Positions 8,789-17,726 of a stretch of 64,000 nucleotides of DNA are shown piece after piece. The stretch lies in contig JAGAVZ010000263.1 in assembly GCA_017941635.1 (NCBI GenBank), forward strand, positions 1 through 64,000, written 5' to 3'. How positions within the stretch are numbered: the first letter of the stretch is position 1; every line of letters begins with the position of its first letter. The notes under the pieces were generated by a model. The model ran no database searches and was not told the DNA's origin. It saw nothing but the letters and a program-made list of their open reading frames with translations. The translations under genes and the position numbers were made by a program. The DNA is from Cellulosilyticum sp. Lineage in GTDB: Bacteria > Bacillota > Clostridia > Lachnospirales > Cellulosilyticaceae.

Positions 8789-9886
8789 ATGAAGGTAACA
8801 AAAAATCCACACACAGCAGCATGGCTAGATGAGGCAATGATTGAAACGATTGAATCGATTAAGAGAGTAGATGAAAAGGGTCTTTTATATAAGATGAATT
8901 GTGTCCATGATTATTATGGAAAGACAATAGTACATATGTTGAAGCAAATGGGGACTATTGATGCAGGATGCTCGGCTTTTAGTACTTATAATGTAGAAGG
9001 CAAGATGTTAACAGGTAGAAATTATGATTATAAGCATTTTGATAATAAGGGAGAACTAACAGGGTTAAATGTTGTTGTGCGTTGCGCACCAGAGGGCAAA
9101 TATCGATCTATAGGGGTAGCAGATGCTTATTGGTTGGATGCACAAAATCGTACTTTTTCTATGGGGGCTTTAGATGATGGCTTAACAGATTTATCTCATA
9201 CAGTTTTGCTACCATACATTTGTATGGATGGCATCAATGAAAAAGGTTTGTCAGTTTCTATTCTAGAGCTATATCTTAAAAAAGGAGAAGCCCATGTTAA
9301 TCAAAATGAGGAAGGGAAAGAAAAGGTTATCCATACTGTATTAATGAGATATATGCTAGATGAGTGTGAAACAGTAGATGAAGCAATTACTATGGCTAAG
9401 CGTTATAATGTTATCAAAACCAATAACTCGGATTTTCACATTTTTATAACAGATCGAGTAGGAAAAGCTGTTGTATTAGAGTGGCGCTATAATACGCTCT
9501 ATATTACAGAAACGAATGCTGTTACTAACTTTTATGTGGGCTTTGATGATGCAGAGGATGTCTATAGAAAAGGGGATTTGGTAGAGAACTTTGTAAAGCT
9601 AGATAATACAGCTAAGACGTATCATTATGGCTATGGTCATGGATATCACCGCTTTACAGGAATTATAAGTGCTCTTGAAAGATATATTGATTACACAGAG
9701 GAAACATATGTTACCAAGATGACAGATGAAGAGGCTCGCGATATTTTAAGAGGTGCAGCACAAAATTCTGGTACGGAGGCAACTTCTATGACGCAGTATA
9801 GTGTACTCTATAATGCTATGGATTTATCTGCTAAGGTATGGGTGAATCAAAATTATAATATGCAATATAATTTTGTAATTAAGTAA
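8789..9886 (+). CDS. Ntn-hydrolase, choloylglycine hydrolase/penicillin V acylase-like linear amidase
   Basis: A 365-residue protein of the C59-type linear amide C-N hydrolases. The nucleophile is Cys61 in DAGCSAF; in this family the peptide before it is removed autocatalytically to free the Cys amine. The conserved RNYDY block (residues 77-81) follows at the expected distance. LARGE C-terminal features include EKGLSVSIL and DFHIFITDRVGKAVVLEW. Family members cleave conjugated bile salts, penicillin V or N-acyl homoserine lactones; no signal peptide is visible, so action in the cytosol is likely. Substrate cannot be decided. RBS is weak (GAAGAAAG). It stands alone between two terminators. Confidence 0.82.
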   Translation: MKVTKNPHTAAWLDEAMIETIESIKRVDEKGLLYKMNCVHDYYGKTIVHMLKQMGTIDAGCSAFSTYNVEGKMLTGRNYDYKHFDNKGELTGLNVVVRCAPEGKYRSIGVADAYWLDAQNRTFSMGALDDGLTDLSHTVLLPYICMDGINEKGLSVSILELYLKKGEAHVNQNEEGKEKVIHTVLMRYMLDECETVDEAITMAKRYNVIKTNNSDFHIFITDRVGKAVVLEWRYNTLYITETNAVTNFYVGFDDAEDVYRKGDLVENFVKLDNTAKTYHYGYGHGYHRFTGIISALERYIDYTEETYVTKMTDEEARDILRGAAQNSGTEATSMTQYSVLYNAMDLSAKVWVNQNYNMQYNFVIK

Positions 9887-9968
9887 AGAGGTTATAGGAT
9901 AAAAAGACTTGGAATGAATAGGTAAAACCCAAGATATAAAATCGAGATAAAGTATTAAGAATGAAGAG

Positions 9969-10005
9969 CCATGATAGATTTAAATATGCTATCGTGGTTT
10001 TTTTA
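9969..10005 (+). terminator. Intrinsic terminator after the Ntn-hydrolase
   Basis: CCATGATAG pairs with CTATCGTGG (one G-U), followed by TTTTTTT. Confidence 0.8.
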
Positions 10006-10115
10006 TTTATAATCTATCAGATAAATATCATCGAGAAAGGTTAGAAGAAAGTAAAAAGGAATAAAAATAAAAGTGCTAAATAGATATAAAAAGAAGATAA
10101 AAAAGGGGGTATTGT

Positions 10116-10421
10116 ATGGAAGAGGACATGATACATAGCCATTCTCATCACCATCATCATTCAGAAGAAAGCAAAAAAGCTGTCATCAATAGGCTTTCAC
10201 GTGCAATAGGACATTTGGAATCCGTTAAAAGAATGATAGAGTCAGATAGAGATTGTAGTGAGGTCCTTGTGCAGCTTGCAGCCGTACGTTCTGCGATTAA
10301 TAACACTAGTAAGGTGATTTTAAAGGAGCATATTGACCATTGTATTATTCATGCGGTTCAAGATGGCAATATGCAAGTAGTAGAAGAATTAGAGCAAGCG
10401 ATTGAACAATTTATCAAGTAA
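10116..10421 (+). CDS. csoR: CsoR/RcnR family metal-sensing repressor with His-rich N-terminus
   Basis: A 101-residue all-helical DUF156 protein. The ligand set Cys47, His72, Cys76 has the exact 25- and 29-residue spacing of the CsoR Cu(I) site, so copper sensing is the best guess rather than nickel/cobalt. Residues 7-15 are HSHSHHHHH, which may buffer metal. RBS AAAGGGGG. The gene has its own terminator and lies just upstream of the collapsed nik-type operon; whether it once controlled it is unknown. Alternative: a formaldehyde or persulfide sensor of the same fold. Confidence 0.85.
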   Translation: MEEDMIHSHSHHHHHSEESKKAVINRLSRAIGHLESVKRMIESDRDCSEVLVQLAAVRSAINNTSKVILKEHIDHCIIHAVQDGNMQVVEELEQAIEQFIK

Positions 10422-10427
10422 TAAGAT

Positions 10428-10467
10428 AAGGCTGTTGCATTAAAACTAATGCGCAGCTTTGTTTTTT
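10428..10467 (+). terminator. Intrinsic terminator after the CsoR gene
   Basis: AAGGCTGTTGCATT pairs with AATGCGCAGCTTT across AAAACT with a small bulge, followed by GTTTTTT. Confidence 0.7.
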
Positions 10468-10598
10468 GAAAAATTTACAGTATGTCCTAAAAATTATTAA
10501 AAAATTTATCCTCTAGGGGGGCTTATGAATGATGGTGTAGATAAATAGACTTAAATAAAAGATTATTAAAGTTATATAAGAGGAGGTACCCAAAAGCT

Positions 10599-10691
10599 AT
10601 GTTATTAAATGAGATTGCTACTTACTGGAATAAGCGGGCGGAAGGTTATTCAATTTCTATAAATGAACAACTTCAAGGAGGGGGGAGATAA
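10599..10691 (+). pseudogene. N-terminal remnant of a class I SAM methyltransferase (nik-type operon)
   Basis: Thirty codons beginning MLLNEIATYWNKRAEGYS behind a perfect AGAGGAGGT. This opening is characteristic of the methyltransferase that often heads clostridial nickel/peptide ABC operons. The reading frame then stops, with an RBS-like GGAGGGGGG six bases before the permease start. The rest of the methyltransferase, and the solute-binding protein gene expected next, are missing. The ORF end therefore looks like a deletion join between the methyltransferase N-terminus and the RBS of the permease gene. Confidence 0.6.
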
Positions 10692-10697
10692 AGAGTC

Positions 10698-11649
10698 ATG
10701 AAAAAATACATACTGAAGAGATTACTACAACTTATTATTGTGATGTTAGGCGTTACGATGTTAACCTTTTTTGTTACAACCTTAACACCTAGTGATGCAG
10801 CCGAGATGTATTATTTGTCTATGGGTATTGTGCCTTCGGATGAAGAATTGGAAATGAGGCGTGAGGAAATGGGTTTAAATATCAGCAGTATATCATAATA
10901 GACTTCCGGATAATGTTATAAGATTTATTACTTTTTGTGGTGTGGCGATGCCTGGATTTTGGATGGCAATGCTTGTGATGTATTTCTTAGGGGTACAATT
11001 AAGGATCTTACCGATTATAGGTAATGGAAATTTAAAGAGTATGATTATGCCTATGTTATCACTAGGAATACCTATGATATGTTCTTATACAAGGCAAGTA
11101 CGTGTGGCAGTTTTAGAAGAACTTTCAGGAAATTATGTTATAGGAATGCGTTCTAGGGGTGTCAGTGAAAGAAGAATCCTATTTGCTCATGTATTACCTA
11201 ATGCAATGATTCCAATTGTCAATATGCTTGGTCTTTCACTTGGAGGTCTTTTGGGCGGTGCGACCGTAGTAGAGTCCATTTATAGTTGGAAAGGCATTGG
11301 AAGTATGGTTGTAAGTGCCATTGCCATGTCAGTAGCTTTGCAGTCAGATCTTCTTCTAGCTGATGAACCCACAAGTGCATTGGATGTAACGGTTCAAGCA
11401 CAGGTTATCAATACACTAATGGAGTTACATAAAACACATCAGACAACAATCGTGATGGTAACGCATAATCTTGGTGTGGCAGCTTATATAGCAGATTATA
11501 TAGCTGTGATGAAGAATGGAGAAGTTGTGGAGATGGGGAAAAGAGATGAGATTATATATCAACCGCAACATATCTATACCAAAATGTTATTAGCATCTAT
11601 ACCAAATATGGAGGTCGTTGATTTTGCCTATGAAGGATGTTGTAATTGA
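10698..11649 (+). pseudogene. Collapsed NikB/DppB-type permease joined to a NikD-type ATPase tail
   Basis: The first 60 codons are the N-terminus of a NikB/DppB permease (KKYILKRLLQLIIVMLGVTM). At about 10878 the frame breaks; the permease resumes one frame over (SAVYHNRLPDNVIRF, then PGFWMAMLVMYFLG), so roughly 60 residues are lost. The EAA-like loop (SRGVSERRILFAHVLPNAMIP) is intact. Then, near 11340, the protein passes without stop from a permease segment (SIYSWKGIGSMVVSAIA) into the Walker B/D-loop of an oligopeptide-type ATPase (LLLADEPTSALDVTVQAQV) and runs to that protein's C-terminus. The end of nikB, all of nikC and two thirds of nikD are missing. It cannot be functional. Confidence 0.85.
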
Positions 11650-12576
11650 AGTTACAGATTTGAAAAAAGTGTATAAATTAGCTAAAACAATGTACTTTGT
11701 GCAGTAGATGATATCAGCTTTAACGTATTTCAAGGAGAATGTTTAGGAGTCATAGGAGAAAGTGGATGTGGCAAAAGCACAATGGCAAGAGTTATAGCAG
11801 GTGTAGAACAAGCGACACAAGGAAGTATTAAGTTAATGGATGAAGAAATTGCCCATCTCACTAGTAGTAAGCGAAAAGCAATTTACAAAAATATGCAGAT
11901 GATTTTTCAAAATGCAATAGATGTTATTAGTCCGAGGATGAAAATAAAGACTTTTTTATTAGAACCTCTCATCAATTATAAAATGATGTCAAAGCAGATG
12001 GCACTCTTGTATGTAGTAAAGATATTAAAAAAGGTAAGACTGACAGAGGAAGTCTTAGAGAAATATCCCCATCAGTTATCCGGTGGTGAACTTCAGAGAG
12101 TGTGCATTGCAAGAGCCTTTTCACTTAATCCTAAAGTACTTATTTGTGATGAAATCACAAGTGCCTTGGATGTTTCTGTGCAGGATGATGTTATGAAATT
12201 ATTTATAGAAATGCAAAAGGAATATGGAACGGCGTGCCTATTTATTTGTCATGACTTAGCTTTAGTTAGTCAATATACTGAACGAGTGATGGTAATGTAT
12301 TTAGGTCATATTGTGGAAGTTTTAGAGAGTTACAAACTGGGGAGTAAAGCACTTCATCCTTATACACAAAGCTTGATGCAATCTGTTCTTTACTTGGATA
12401 CAAATCGAGATAGAAAGATAAAAACTATAGAAGGCGAACCAGGGCATCCTGCTCAAATGACGACAGTCTGTCCATTTTGTATGCGCTGTTCAAAGGCAAC
12501 TTCACGCTGTTACAAGGAAAATCCGAAACTCAAAAAAATAGGGCAAAGACATTGTGTGGCATGCTTTGAGGTTTAA
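11630..12576 (+). pseudogene. Frameshifted NikE/OppF-type ABC ATPase
   Basis: ATG at 11630 opens an OppF-like N-terminus (MKDVVIEVTDLKKVYKLAKT) that hits TAG at 11705. The homologous sequence continues one frame over from about 11700 (AVDDISFNV, Walker A GESGCGKST at 11758-11784, signature LSGGELQR, Walker B VLICDEITSALDVSVQ, H-loop CHDLALV). The C-terminus carries the four-Cys motif typical of peptide/nickel transporters (TVCPFCMRCSKATSRC). A one-base loss explains the break; a sequencing error is possible, but the gene before it is destroyed by large deletions anyway. Overlaps the preceding gene by 20 bases, as in intact operons. Confidence 0.85.
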
Positions 12577-12663
12577 TAGATGATAAGTTTACCTAGATAT
12601 TATCATGGCATTAATCAGAATGATTTAATGTAAATGAATCAATAGTGTCGTAATAAAATTAGG

Positions 12664-12708
12664 AGCTATAGTGTGTGTTTTGTACTCAATACATACTATA
12701 GCTTTTTT
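12664..12708 (+). terminator. Intrinsic terminator of the collapsed nik-type operon
   Basis: AGCTATAGTGTGT pairs with ACATACTATAGCT (one G-U), followed by TTTTTTA. The terminator has survived although the operon has not. Confidence 0.8.
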
Positions 12709-12845
12709 ATGTGGTGTATAGAAGGCTTAGTACGATGAAAAAAGACAAAATAAGAGTAAGAGGAAGTTGAATATAAGATGTAAGTATTCATTTGAATAAG
12801 TAAATATGGTAATATGATTGGTAAGAAATAGAGAGAGTATTTCGT

Positions 12846-13451
12846 ATGACCCTTAAAAATAAATTACAAATTACTAATTTAGTAGAATTAGCAAGAATGG
12901 AAGAGAAGCTTGGTAAGAAGAAGGCAATGGAATTGTTTGATAGCGGTTATTTAAATGAGCTAGAATCAGGAAAATTTAGTTCATTAGCTGAAATTCATAG
13001 GTATCTTTTTGAAGAGATATATGAATTTGCGGGTAAAGTACGTGATGTTAATATTGCAAAAGGGAATTTTAGATTTGCACCCGTTATGTATTTATCAGCT
13101 GCTTTAGGACATATAGATGAAATGCCACAGTCAACTTATGATGAGATTATAGAAAAGTATGTTGAAATGAATATTGCACATCCTTTTAGAGAAGGAAATG
13201 GACGCAGTATGAGAATATGGTTAGACCTTATTTTGAAAAAAGAATTAAATAAGGTAATAGACTGGAGTAAAGTTGATAAAGATGACTACCTATTAGCAAT
13301 GGAGCGTAGCCCAATTAGGGATATTGAAATTAAATATATCCTGAAACAAGCATTAACAGATGAAATTAATAACAGAGAGATTTATATGAAAGGCATTGAT
13401 ACAAGTTATTATTATGAAGGGTATACCGTATATAAAATAAGTCAATTATAA
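12846..13451 (+). CDS. Class III Fic protein (AMP transferase) with C-terminal self-inhibitory motif
   Basis: A 201-residue Fic domain protein. The active site is HPFREGNGR at residues 112-120, with catalytic His112. The C-terminal SYYYEG (187-192) matches the [S/T]xxxE[G/N] inhibitory helix that defines class III Fic proteins such as NmFic; Glu191 is expected to block productive ATP binding until relief by monomerisation and automodification. That explains the lack of a separate antitoxin gene. Known relatives AMPylate themselves and, in some cases, type II topoisomerases; the target here is unknown. It stands alone with its own terminator. RBS is weak (GAGAGAG). Confidence 0.9.
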   Translation: MTLKNKLQITNLVELARMEEKLGKKKAMELFDSGYLNELESGKFSSLAEIHRYLFEEIYEFAGKVRDVNIAKGNFRFAPVMYLSAALGHIDEMPQSTYDEIIEKYVEMNIAHPFREGNGRSMRIWLDLILKKELNKVIDWSKVDKDDYLLAMERSPIRDIEIKYILKQALTDEINNREIYMKGIDTSYYYEGYTVYKISQL

Positions 13452-13472
13452 AAGGTGAATTTAGAAGTATAG

Positions 13473-13514
13473 GACTATATTGATTGTTAAGTACAATTAG
13501 TAGAGTCTTTTTTT
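13473..13514 (+). terminator. Intrinsic terminator after fic
   Basis: GACTATATTGATTGT pairs with ACAATTAGTAGAGTC (two G-U, one mismatch), followed by TTTTTTT. Confidence 0.6.
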
Positions 13515-13666
13515 ATGAGCTGATGGAGAAAATAAGATCCATACTTAGTATCATTCTGAATGTTTTAAAAATAGTTTTTGTAAAAATATAGACGTGCTAT
13601 AATGAAAACACATGTTATGATTTGTGATAATATTCTATAAAGATATTTCATAGGGGGAATAGTGTT

Positions 13667-14131
13667 ATGTTGGGGATGAAGTTAAGGTTTAATTGGATGG
13701 GATTCATTATTTTTATGCTACCAATGCTAATTAATTTTGTGTATTTTGCATTGGCAAGAAATACTGAGCAGCCAGAGCAAGGAATGGTAAGTAGAGGCAT
13801 TGAACTTATTGAGCAAGGGACAAGGATTTTATATGCCATTTTGATTTGCTTATTGGTAAGTCAGCAAAAGGTGGATTGGAAGAGTCCGCTATTTTATGGT
13901 GCAGTGGCATTCTTGATTTTATATTATATTGTGTGGATACGTTATTTTATGGGGGGCATGGAGCAGGGCTTAATGACAAAATCATTTTTATTCATTCCGA
14001 TTCCATTAGCCGTTTTCCCGGTATTATACTATCTCTTGAGTGCCATATGGTTACATAATTGTGGAGCAGCTATTGTAATGGTGATTTTTGGTGTGGCACA
14101 TAATATTGTATCAAGGCAGGCTATGTTATAA
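13667..14131 (+). CDS. Small four-TM membrane protein of unknown function
   Basis: A 154-residue protein with hydrophobic segments near residues 11-29, 54-66, 77-92, 107-127 and 131-147. It opens after GGGGGAA with good spacing. The last segment, AIVMVIFGVAHNIVSRQ, looks like a natural C-terminus. No functional motif is visible. Read in the shifted frame the 3' end runs into another membrane segment (see 14130-14312). Confidence 0.65.
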   Translation: MLGMKLRFNWMGFIIFMLPMLINFVYFALARNTEQPEQGMVSRGIELIEQGTRILYAILICLLVSQQKVDWKSPLFYGAVAFLILYYIVWIRYFMGGMEQGLMTKSFLFIPIPLAVFPVLYYLLSAIWLHNCGAAIVMVIFGVAHNIVSRQAML

Positions 14132-14312
14132 CCCATTAAGGTTACTCAGTTATTATTTTATTTTATCACTAATATGTGCATTGATTGGTATTTTTAGTAA
14201 CCAGCAAAGGGAATATGCAGGTGTAGTAACAATTGTGATAGAGATCCCAATGCTTATCGTGTCACTTATAACCTTTTTTAAAGGAAGACAAAAAGGATTA
14301 TCTTTTTTATAA
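14130..14312 (+). pseudogene. Membrane-protein fragment without a start
   Basis: Immediately after the preceding stop, one frame over, an open frame encodes about 60 residues with two membrane segments (RLLSYYFILSLICALIGIFS and VVTIVIEIPMLIVSLITFF) and a basic tail. There is no RBS or good start; the frame extends back only into the overlapping gene. It looks like the 3' end of a second membrane protein whose front is missing. Weakly supported. Confidence 0.35.
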
Positions 14313-14437
14313 AGTTATTAAAAGCGATAAAAGAATTTAAATCATATAAAGTATGGATACATTTCATAGCAAGGAAAGTCGGGTACCCTACTTAGAATAA
14401 TATTATACTTTACTTACAGTTAGGAGGGAGGAAAAAC

Positions 14438-15271
14438 ATGGGAACTTGGATTAATGGATTACAAGATGCTCTTGAGTTCATAGAAGAACATTTGACGGAA
14501 GATATCAAAATCAAGGATGTGGCGGAAAAAGCTTATGTATCCGAATTTCATTTCCAACGCATTTTTAGTGTACTATGTGGATTTAGTATTGCTGAATATA
14601 TTCGTAGCAGAAGGATGACTTTAGCCGCACGAGAATTAGCAAATGGAGAAGTAAAAGTAATAGATATAGCCGTAAAGTATGGTTATGATTCACCAGATAG
14701 TTTTACGAGAGCATTTACCAAGTTTCATGGAATTACCCCATCTGCTGCAAAGGAAAAAGGGGCGATTATTCGTAATTTTTCGCCTCTTAGAATAACATTA
14801 TCACTGGAGGGTGGAACAATGATGGATTATCGAATTGAAAAAAAAGCAGCATTTTCTGTAATGGGAAGAAAAAGAAATTTTACTAGTGAAACCTCTTATC
14901 AAGAGATTCCAAAATTTTGGGAAGAGCATATGAAGGATGGAGGTAGTACAATTGTTTGTGGAATGTATGGTATTTGTATGGATTCTGATGGAGTAAACTT
15001 TGATTATTTGATAGCAGATAATTATATGCCTAATAAAGAAATTCCAAAAGGATATGAAGTGAGAACAATTCCAGCAGGAACATGGGCTATATTTCCATGT
15101 AAATTAAAGAACTTACAAGCTACTAATACAAGAATGTGGAAGGAATGGCTTCCGAACTGTAAAGACTATAAGCTTGGTGGGAATTATAATATTGAAATGT
15201 ATGAACCTCCTTGTGTAGAAGACATGGGAGAAAGTGATTGTGAACTTTGGTTACCTATTGAAAAAATTTAA
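14438..15271 (+). CDS. AraC family regulator with GyrI-like effector domain
   Basis: A 277-residue protein. The AraC DNA-binding domain is N-terminal (residues 8-106; IKDVAEKAYVSEFHFQRIFSVLCG and GYDSPDSFTRAFTKFHGITPS). A GyrI-like small-molecule domain follows from residue 125 (YRIEKKAAFSVMGRKRNF to the C-terminal DCELWLPI). Regulators of this layout (SoxS/Rob-like, BmrR-like sensing) respond to amphipathic compounds. RBS is strong (AGGAGGGAGG). The gene ends at a near-perfect terminator. A related protein is at 22466. Confidence 0.9.
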   Translation: MGTWINGLQDALEFIEEHLTEDIKIKDVAEKAYVSEFHFQRIFSVLCGFSIAEYIRSRRMTLAARELANGEVKVIDIAVKYGYDSPDSFTRAFTKFHGITPSAAKEKGAIIRNFSPLRITLSLEGGTMMDYRIEKKAAFSVMGRKRNFTSETSYQEIPKFWEEHMKDGGSTIVCGMYGICMDSDGVNFDYLIADNYMPNKEIPKGYEVRTIPAGTWAIFPCKLKNLQATNTRMWKEWLPNCKDYKLGGNYNIEMYEPPCVEDMGESDCELWLPIEKI

Positions 15272-15311
15272 TACATAAACACATATTAAATAGGCTGCAG
15301 ATATAAAATGA

Positions 15312-15357
15312 AGAGTTATCTTATAGTATCATTCATACTATAGGATAACTCTTTTTT
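15312..15357. terminator. Terminator between the AraC gene and the WYL remnant
   Basis: AGAGTTATCTTATAGTA and TACTATAGGATAACTCT pair with one G-U around a short loop, followed by TTTTT on the + strand and AT-rich sequence on the other. Probably serves the AraC gene. Confidence 0.85.
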
Positions 15358-15377
15358 GATAAAAAGGATGCTCATTA

Positions 15378-15825
15378 CTAAGGGTAAAGAGCCATCAAAT
15401 CACTAATTCTATGTTTAATTTCATTTCGAATAGAAAGAGGGCTTAAGCATTCACATCTACTACCAAAACTTAGTAACATATCATAATAGTAGTCGTTTTC
15501 TATAAAAGGAAAATTTACAATATAATGGAGGTTATCATCTGGAGAAAAATTTTCATATGAACAATAATCAAGCACTCTATCCATGATGGACTTATGAATA
15601 CGTAAGACAATTGTTTTTTGCATTTGAGTCACCACATCATTCATATCTAATAAAGGCTTTTCAAAAAAACGAGGTGTAAAAATATCTTTTTCTATATGTA
15701 AATTTACTATTCGTGACAATCGGAATAAGCGAAAATCATTTCTGAGATGGCAATACCCTTGAAAATACCAGTGATTACTTTTTAATACCAATTGATATGG
15801 TTCAAACTAATCTATCTACTTTCAT
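15378..15825 (-). pseudogene. YafY-type WYL regulator with large internal deletion
   Basis: The minus-strand ATG at 15825 lies behind TAGGAAG and reads MKVDRLV, the invariant opening of YafY-type HTH/WYL regulators, then meets TGA. The frame resumes eight bases on at FEPYQLVLKSNHWYFQGYC, which is the middle of the WYL domain, and continues for about 137 residues to a normal C-terminus. About 150 residues, including the whole HTH, are missing. Its intact relatives often regulate a divergent gene, here the DJ-1/PfpI protein at 15946. The lone ORF at 15378-15791 cannot be a working regulator. Confidence 0.8.
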
Positions 15826-15945
15826 CTTTCTTCCTACCTTTCATAATATCTAAATTATATAATGAATTGTTGCCATACAGCTGTCAACAATATAGTTTAT
15901 ACTATAAGAAAAAATGATTGAGTTATCAGTTAAAAAGGGGAGAAA

Positions 15946-16575
15946 ATGATGTCTACAGTTTATATTTATGCAATTGATACATTAGCAGATTGGGAAATAG
16001 GATATATCACTTCAGAACTTAATTCAGGAAGATTTTTTAAAAAGGGAGAAAAACAAATCCCAATTAAATATGTTAGTTGTACCAATAAGCCTATTACAAC
16101 CATGGGTGGCTTAACTATTATGCCAGATTGCTTGGTAGAGGAAATTATCTTAAATGAAAAAAACGTACTTATTCTACCAGGTGCTGATACTTGGAATAAT
16201 CCAAGTCATAATCCAATCATCGAGATGGCGAAGAAATTTCTTGAAATAGGAGCCACAGTTTGTGCTATTTGTGGAGCGACTACAGCTCTTGCAAACGCTG
16301 GAATTCTGGATAATAGACGACACACAAGCAATGGGCCTGGATTCCTAGAGATGTTTGCTCCAGGATATCATGGGACGAAGTTCTACGAGGATTGCTTAGC
16401 TGTCTCAGATAATCACCTTATTACTGCAGGCTCTACTGGAGCATTACTTTGGACAAAGCAGATTATCGCTGCTATGAATATTTTTGAAGAGGATGCTTTA
16501 GAGTCGTGGTATGACTACTTTAGTACTGGAGAGTCAAAATATTTCTTTCAACTTATGCAACAAGTAAATAAGTAA
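15946..16575 (+). CDS. DJ-1/PfpI family protein
   Basis: A 209-residue class I glutamine-amidotransferase-like protein. The nucleophile elbow is AICGAT with Cys109, and the supporting acid Glu17 sits in DWEIGY. Motifs LILPGAD and ITAGSTGALLW are in place. Proteins of this type include YajL/DJ-1 stress chaperones and intracellular proteases; activity here is unknown. It is transcribed divergently from the WYL remnant, which was probably its regulator. RBS GGGGAGAAA. An MM start leaves one residue ambiguity. Confidence 0.85.
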   Translation: MMSTVYIYAIDTLADWEIGYITSELNSGRFFKKGEKQIPIKYVSCTNKPITTMGGLTIMPDCLVEEIILNEKNVLILPGADTWNNPSHNPIIEMAKKFLEIGATVCAICGATTALANAGILDNRRHTSNGPGFLEMFAPGYHGTKFYEDCLAVSDNHLITAGSTGALLWTKQIIAAMNIFEEDALESWYDYFSTGESKYFFQLMQQVNK

Positions 16576-16652
16576 GCAGTGACATATGAACAAACCAATT
16601 GATATAATAATATCATTAGCTCGCAAAAACATAGAAATAGAGGAAAATAAGA

Positions 16653-17117
16653 ATGATTAAAATTTTATTCATTTGCCACGGCAATATCTGCCGTTCACCT
16701 ATGGCAGAATTTGTGATGAAAGATATGGTGAAAAAAGCAGGATTAGAAAATGAAATTTATGTTGCATCAGCAGCAACAAGTACTGAAGAAATAGGCAATC
16801 GTGTGCATCCAGGTACGACTAAAAAGCTTAAAGAGTTTGGCATTAGTACATCAGGTAAGACAGCTGTTCAGCTTAAGAAATCAGATTATGAAAACTATGA
16901 TTATCTTTTGGCAATGGAAAGCTATAACTTAAGGAATATGAAACGTATTATTGGAAGTGAAGACCCAGAGCAAAAGGTATATCGTTTATTAGATTTTACT
17001 AAAGCATCAAGAGATATTGCTGACCCATGGTACACAGGGAATTTTGATGTGACTTATAATGATATTTATGAAGGGTGCGAGGCATTACTTCAGTATCTAC
17101 AAGAAAATAGATTATAG
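16653..17117 (+). CDS. Low-molecular-weight protein tyrosine phosphatase
   Basis: A 154-residue LMW-PTP of normal length. The P-loop is CHGNICRS with nucleophile Cys8 and Arg14; the general acid Asp is in the DPWYTGNFDVTY segment near residue 124. Cytosolic enzyme removing phosphate from tyrosine (or arginine, as YwlE) residues. RBS GAGG seven bases before ATG. Single-gene unit with terminator. Confidence 0.93.
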   Translation: MIKILFICHGNICRSPMAEFVMKDMVKKAGLENEIYVASAATSTEEIGNRVHPGTTKKLKEFGISTSGKTAVQLKKSDYENYDYLLAMESYNLRNMKRIIGSEDPEQKVYRLLDFTKASRDIADPWYTGNFDVTYNDIYEGCEALLQYLQENRL

Positions 17118-17126
17118 GCATAAAAG

Positions 17127-17159
17127 ATAGACATTCTGATTTTATAGAATGTCTATTTT
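17127..17159 (+). terminator. Intrinsic terminator after the phosphatase
   Basis: ATAGACATTCT and AGAATGTCTAT perfect arms, followed by TTTTG. Confidence 0.75.
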
Positions 17160-17298
17160 GGGCCTAAAGCATTGATAAATGCTTAATGAATTGATATAGC
17201 TTTTGAAAATAAAAATATTAAATACTTAATTACATGATGGTTTGAAAGAAAATTAAAAGCAAATAAAAAGCAAATAAAATAAGTCATGATTATAGAAG

Positions 17299-17634
17299 AT
17301 GGAAATATATGATTTTGCATGTGAGGATGATGACATAAGTGGTTTGTTTGAGATTAATGTTAATCTAATAGGTCATCTTTTAAATGAAAATGGTGCCTGG
17401 GAGAGAAATGCTTGGTATCAACTAGAGGAGCAACAGTGGGCAAATATTTTTACACCAAATCAAGGATGCTTTATTACTAAAAGAGCATTAGCAGAAATGG
17501 GTGTGACATATATGTATAGAGAAACACCAGATGAAAATCACCCAGATAGTGGTTGGCGATTTTTCTATGGTGATGAAACGGACCAATACTTAAGCCAGTC
17601 AGAAAATATTAATTTGAAGTTTCTAGAGAGATAG
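17299..17634 (+). CDS. DUF2185/Imm33-like protein
   Basis: A 111-residue acidic protein. The C-terminal half (ACITKRALAEMG-like block, then YMYRETPD and DSGWRFFYGDETDQYL, residues 60-97) matches DUF2185, a domain found in polymorphic-toxin immunity proteins (Imm33-like) and in orphan genes. No toxin gene is adjacent. There is no good RBS (AGAAG only) and an in-frame TAG lies two codons before the ATG, so the N-terminus may be shortened. Confidence 0.65.
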   Translation: MEIYDFACEDDDISGLFEINVNLIGHLLNENGAWERNAWYQLEEQQWANIFTPNQGCFITKRALAEMGVTYMYRETPDENHPDSGWRFFYGDETDQYLSQSENINLKFLER

Positions 17635-17726
17635 AATAGAATAGTCTGTACATCTGACTAAAAATAAATATGAAACAATAGAGATTAAGATTATGTAAAT
17701 CATAAGATGAAGTCAAATAGATAGAA

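Noticed and set aside
13846-14058. A 70-codon plus-strand ORF inside the small membrane protein gene
   Set aside because: Alternative frame of the 13667 gene with no RBS.
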